From positions 24,364-30,750 of the forward strand of contig PKZC01000336.1 in assembly GCA_003132905.1 (NCBI GenBank): a DNA stretch of 6,387 nucleotides. Direction: 5' to 3'. The DNA comes from Bryobacterales bacterium. Its GTDB lineage: Bacteria > Acidobacteriota > Terriglobia > Bryobacterales > Bryobacteraceae. Under the pieces are notes generated by a model, which worked only from the letters and a program-made list of their open reading frames with translations, had not been told where the DNA came from and made no database searches. Numbering within the stretch: the first letter of the stretch is position 1; each line of letters opens with the position of its first letter. Below are positions 4,434 through 6,387 of this stretch, one piece after another. The translations under genes were made by a program, and so were the position numbers.

Positions 4434-5318
4434 ATGCGTATCTTTGTCACCGGGGCTACAGGCTTCATCGGCTCCGCAATCGTTCAGGAACTCATCGGCG
4501 CGGGTCATCAGGTGCTCGGCCTCGCGCGTTCGGATGCAGGCGCCGCGTCCCTTGCCGCCGCTGGAGCCGAGGTACATCGCGGTTCACTCGAAGATCTTGA
4601 GAGCCTGCGTAGCGGAGCGGCGAGCTCGGATGGAGTGATCCACACCGCCTTCATCCACGACTTCTCGAATTACGCGGCTGTCGCCGAGATTGATAGGTGC
4701 GCCATCGCGACGCTCGGAGCCGCTCTTGCAGGCTCTGACCGCCCAATGATTGTCACTTCCGGGACCTTACTCCTTCAACGACAAGGCCCCCTGGCAACGG
4801 AAGACGATGTTTCCGATTCCAATTTTCCCCGTAAATCGGAAGAGGCGGCGCTTGAGATAGCGTCGCGTGGCGTACGCGTGTCGGTGGTACGCCTGCCGCC
4901 CTCCGTGCATGGCGACGGCGATCACGGCTTTGTCCCGAGTCTCATCGCCATCGCGCGCGAAAAGAGCGTTGCGGCATTTGTGGGTGACGGCCAAAACCGC
5001 TGGCCCGCGGTTCACCGGCTCGATGCTGCCCAGCTTTACAGGCTAGCGCTGGAGAAAGGTTCTGCGGGAGCCCGGTACCACGCGATCGCCGACGAGGGCG
5101 TTCCGTTCCAAGACATCGCGGGCGTCATCGGCCGACGCTTGAACGTGCCGGTTGTCAGCAAATCGCCCGAGGAGGCCGTCGACTATTTCGCCTGGCTCAG
5201 TCCCTTCGTTAGCGTCGACGCCCCGGCCTCAAGCGCGCAAACTCAGGCACGGCTGGGATGGCGCGCAACACGGCCTTCGCTAATCGCCGATATCGACCGC
5301 CCGAGCTATTTTACTTAA
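4434..5318 (+). CDS. Atypical extended SDR-family NAD(P)-dependent oxidoreductase
   Basis: This 294-residue protein has a Rossmann N-terminus, [14 protein letters not shown], with the TGxxGFIG nucleotide-binding motif at 6-13. Arg32 after the second strand (LGLARS) suggests NADP(H). Other landmarks are GVIHTAF (67-73), IVTSGT (106-111, holding the serine expected in the active site), [18 protein letters not shown] (149-166) and [24 protein letters not shown] (184-207), the last being a hallmark of this epimerase-like branch. The catalytic YxxxK is not evident: the aligned region reads [11 protein letters not shown] (130-140), without Tyr. I recall close relatives, annotated only as SDR oxidoreductases, sharing this. 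The substrate is unknown. The start is well supported by AGGAG (4421-4425), eight bases before the ATG. It is first in an operon with the aldo/keto reductase 45 bp downstream and is probably repressed by the divergent TetR protein. Confidence 0.9.
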   Translation: MRIFVTGATGFIGSAIVQELIGAGHQVLGLARSDAGAASLAAAGAEVHRGSLEDLESLRSGAASSDGVIHTAFIHDFSNYAAVAEIDRCAIATLGAALAGSDRPMIVTSGTLLLQRQGPLATEDDVSDSNFPRKSEEAALEIASRGVRVSVVRLPPSVHGDGDHGFVPSLIAIAREKSVAAFVGDGQNRWPAVHRLDAAQLYRLALEKGSAGARYHAIADEGVPFQDIAGVIGRRLNVPVVSKSPEEAVDYFAWLSPFVSVDAPASSAQTQARLGWRATRPSLIADIDRPSYFT

Positions 5319-5363
5319 AGTCTGAACAGAAGACGTTGTGACCAGAAAACAGGAGCGAACTCA

Positions 5364-6242
5364 ATGATGAAAGAAATCAATCTCGGCGGAAGCTTCACAC
5401 TCGCCAACACTTCGCTGACCGTGAATCGTATGGGTTATGGCGCGATGCAACTCGCTGGTCCGCAAGTGTGGGGACCACCGCGCGACCCCGACGAAGCGGC
5501 CGGGGTCCTGCAAGAGGCCGTGGAAGCCGGCGTGAACCACATAGATACCAGCGATTTCTATGGTCCTCACGTAGCGAATCAGATCATCAAGCAGGCGCTG
5601 CACCCCTATCCGGACGGCCTGGTGATCGTCACCAAGGTTGGCGCCCGCCGGGGAGCGGACAAATCCTGGACTCACGCTCTTTCGCGCCAGGAACTAATCG
5701 ACGGCGTCCATGACAACCTGCGAAACCTCGGCCTGGACGCGCTGGATGTCGTCAATTTGCGTGTTGGCGGAATGTTGGCGCCCTCAGATGAATCGATCGA
5801 GGAACCCTTCACGGTGCTCGCCGAACTCAAGCATCAGGGATTGATTCGTCATCTCGGTGTGAGCAATGTCAGTCCAGGGCAGCTGTCGGAGGCGCGGAAG
5901 ATCTCAGAGATCGTCTGTGTGCAGAACTTCTACAACATTGCGCACCGGGACGATGATGGGCTCATTGAAGAACTCGCGAGGCAAGGCATAGCCTATGTGC
6001 CGTTCTTCCCGTTGGGAGGATTTACTCCATTGCAATCCGCAACGCTAGACACCGCCGCGGCGTCCTTGCAAGCGACACCGATGCAAGTCGCGCTCGCGTG
6101 GCTTCTTCAGCGCGCGCCGAACATCGTCCTGATTCCCGGCACATCATCGGTAAAACATTTGCGCGAGAATCTCGATGCCGCAGCGTTGCAACTTAGTCCC
6201 GAAACGATCGCCAACCTGGACTTGATCGCAGACGAGAGCTAG
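5364..6242 (+). CDS. pdxI: Aldo/keto reductase, YdbC/PdxI-like
   Basis: The 292-residue protein is full length for the family and strongly resembles E. coli YdbC (PdxI), described as an NADPH-dependent pyridoxal reductase of vitamin B6 salvage. Shared blocks, from memory, include NRMGYGAMQLAGPQVWGPPRD (21-41), GVNHIDTSDFYGPHVANQII (56-75), IVTKVGARRG (88-97), HDNLRNLGLDALDVVNLRV (116-134), ARKISEIVCVQNFYNIAHR (177-195), YVPFFPLGGFTPLQS (211-225) and LIPGTSSVKHLRENL (256-270). The catalytic Asp61, Tyr66 and Lys91 are present. The position of the usual AKR His holds Asn131, as in YdbC itself. Start: AGGAG (5351-5355) lies eight bases before ATG 5364; ATG 5367 is possible. Pairing with an SDR under a TetR regulator suggests that its physiological substrate here could be another aldehyde. 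Confidence 0.9.
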   Translation: MMKEINLGGSFTLANTSLTVNRMGYGAMQLAGPQVWGPPRDPDEAAGVLQEAVEAGVNHIDTSDFYGPHVANQIIKQALHPYPDGLVIVTKVGARRGADKSWTHALSRQELIDGVHDNLRNLGLDALDVVNLRVGGMLAPSDESIEEPFTVLAELKHQGLIRHLGVSNVSPGQLSEARKISEIVCVQNFYNIAHRDDDGLIEELARQGIAYVPFFPLGGFTPLQSATLDTAAASLQATPMQVALAWLLQRAPNIVLIPGTSSVKHLRENLDAAALQLSPETIANLDLIADES

Positions 6243-6387
6243 GCACATGCAGCCATTACGCTGGCCTTCGCTTTGATTGGCGCGTAAATTAAACTGGAAC
6301 GGTACAGCAAGTCTGTCCTGAAGACGTGATACGCGTGCTTATCGAACCTGATCTCAACACATCCGCTCAATCGGGATGGTCCCCCGA
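6243..6387. other. Right-hand tail, no supported gene
   Basis: No clear terminator follows the aldo/keto reductase. A minus-strand frame stays open from the right edge to a stop at 6239-6241 (about 48 codons), and a plus-strand frame stays open from about 6290 to the edge. Neither has a recognisable protein signature, so I do not call a gene. Confidence 0.5.

Noticed and set aside
6239..6387. Partial minus-strand gene entering from the right edge
   Set aside because: About 48 codons are open, but the translation shows no recognisable motif, and an open frame this short is expected by chance at this GC content.

Overview
The window reads like chromosomal DNA from a soil-type bacterium, most probably an acidobacterium of the Solibacteres/Bryobacterales kind. 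This is an inference from protein style. The secreted proteins at 1-315, 388-1224 and 2743-3726 (the last with a PRLADGKPDFSGIW block) resemble families I associate with that group. The base composition is moderately GC-rich. There is no rRNA or other marker gene to confirm the placement, and I see no tRNA, rRNA, CRISPR array, insertion sequence or replication origin.

Layout. (1) 1-1224: two divergent genes for exported proteins, a cupin protein running off the left edge (minus) and a c-type cytochrome with two haem sites (plus), separated by 72 bp. (2) 1225-2545: an accessory-looking patch on the minus strand. It holds a RelE/ParE-type toxin-antitoxin pair and, downstream of it, an orphan C-terminal piece resembling DGQHR/DndB-type proteins. 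Related short repeats (core ACCCTTTG) sit at the edges of these two units. Upstream of the antitoxin are an 18-bp palindrome with an extra half-site and a long G/C homopolymer placed between plausible -35 and -10 boxes. (3) 2545-2742: intergenic, nothing convincing. (4) 2743-3726: a large secreted protein of a family common in acidobacteria and without known function. (5) 3743-6242: a compact regulated module. A TetR repressor (minus) is divergent from a two-gene operon encoding an atypical SDR oxidoreductase and an aldo/keto reductase closely resembling E. coli YdbC/PdxI. The 106-bp divergent gap holds two palindromes of the same consensus, CGGAG-N5-CTCCG. (6) 6243-6387: a short tail with no supported gene.

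The clearest functional story is the TetR-SDR-AKR module: a repressor controlling two NAD(P)H-dependent oxidoreductases, probably in response to a small reactive or redox-active compound. Both enzymes lack the textbook catalytic residue of their superfamily (no YxxxK tyrosine in the SDR, Asn instead of the AKR tetrad His). The AKR case is a known trait of the YdbC branch. The most curious part is the 1379-2545 patch, where a toxin-antitoxin unit and a gene fragment are delimited by the same short repeat. I did not find a clearly new multi-gene system.
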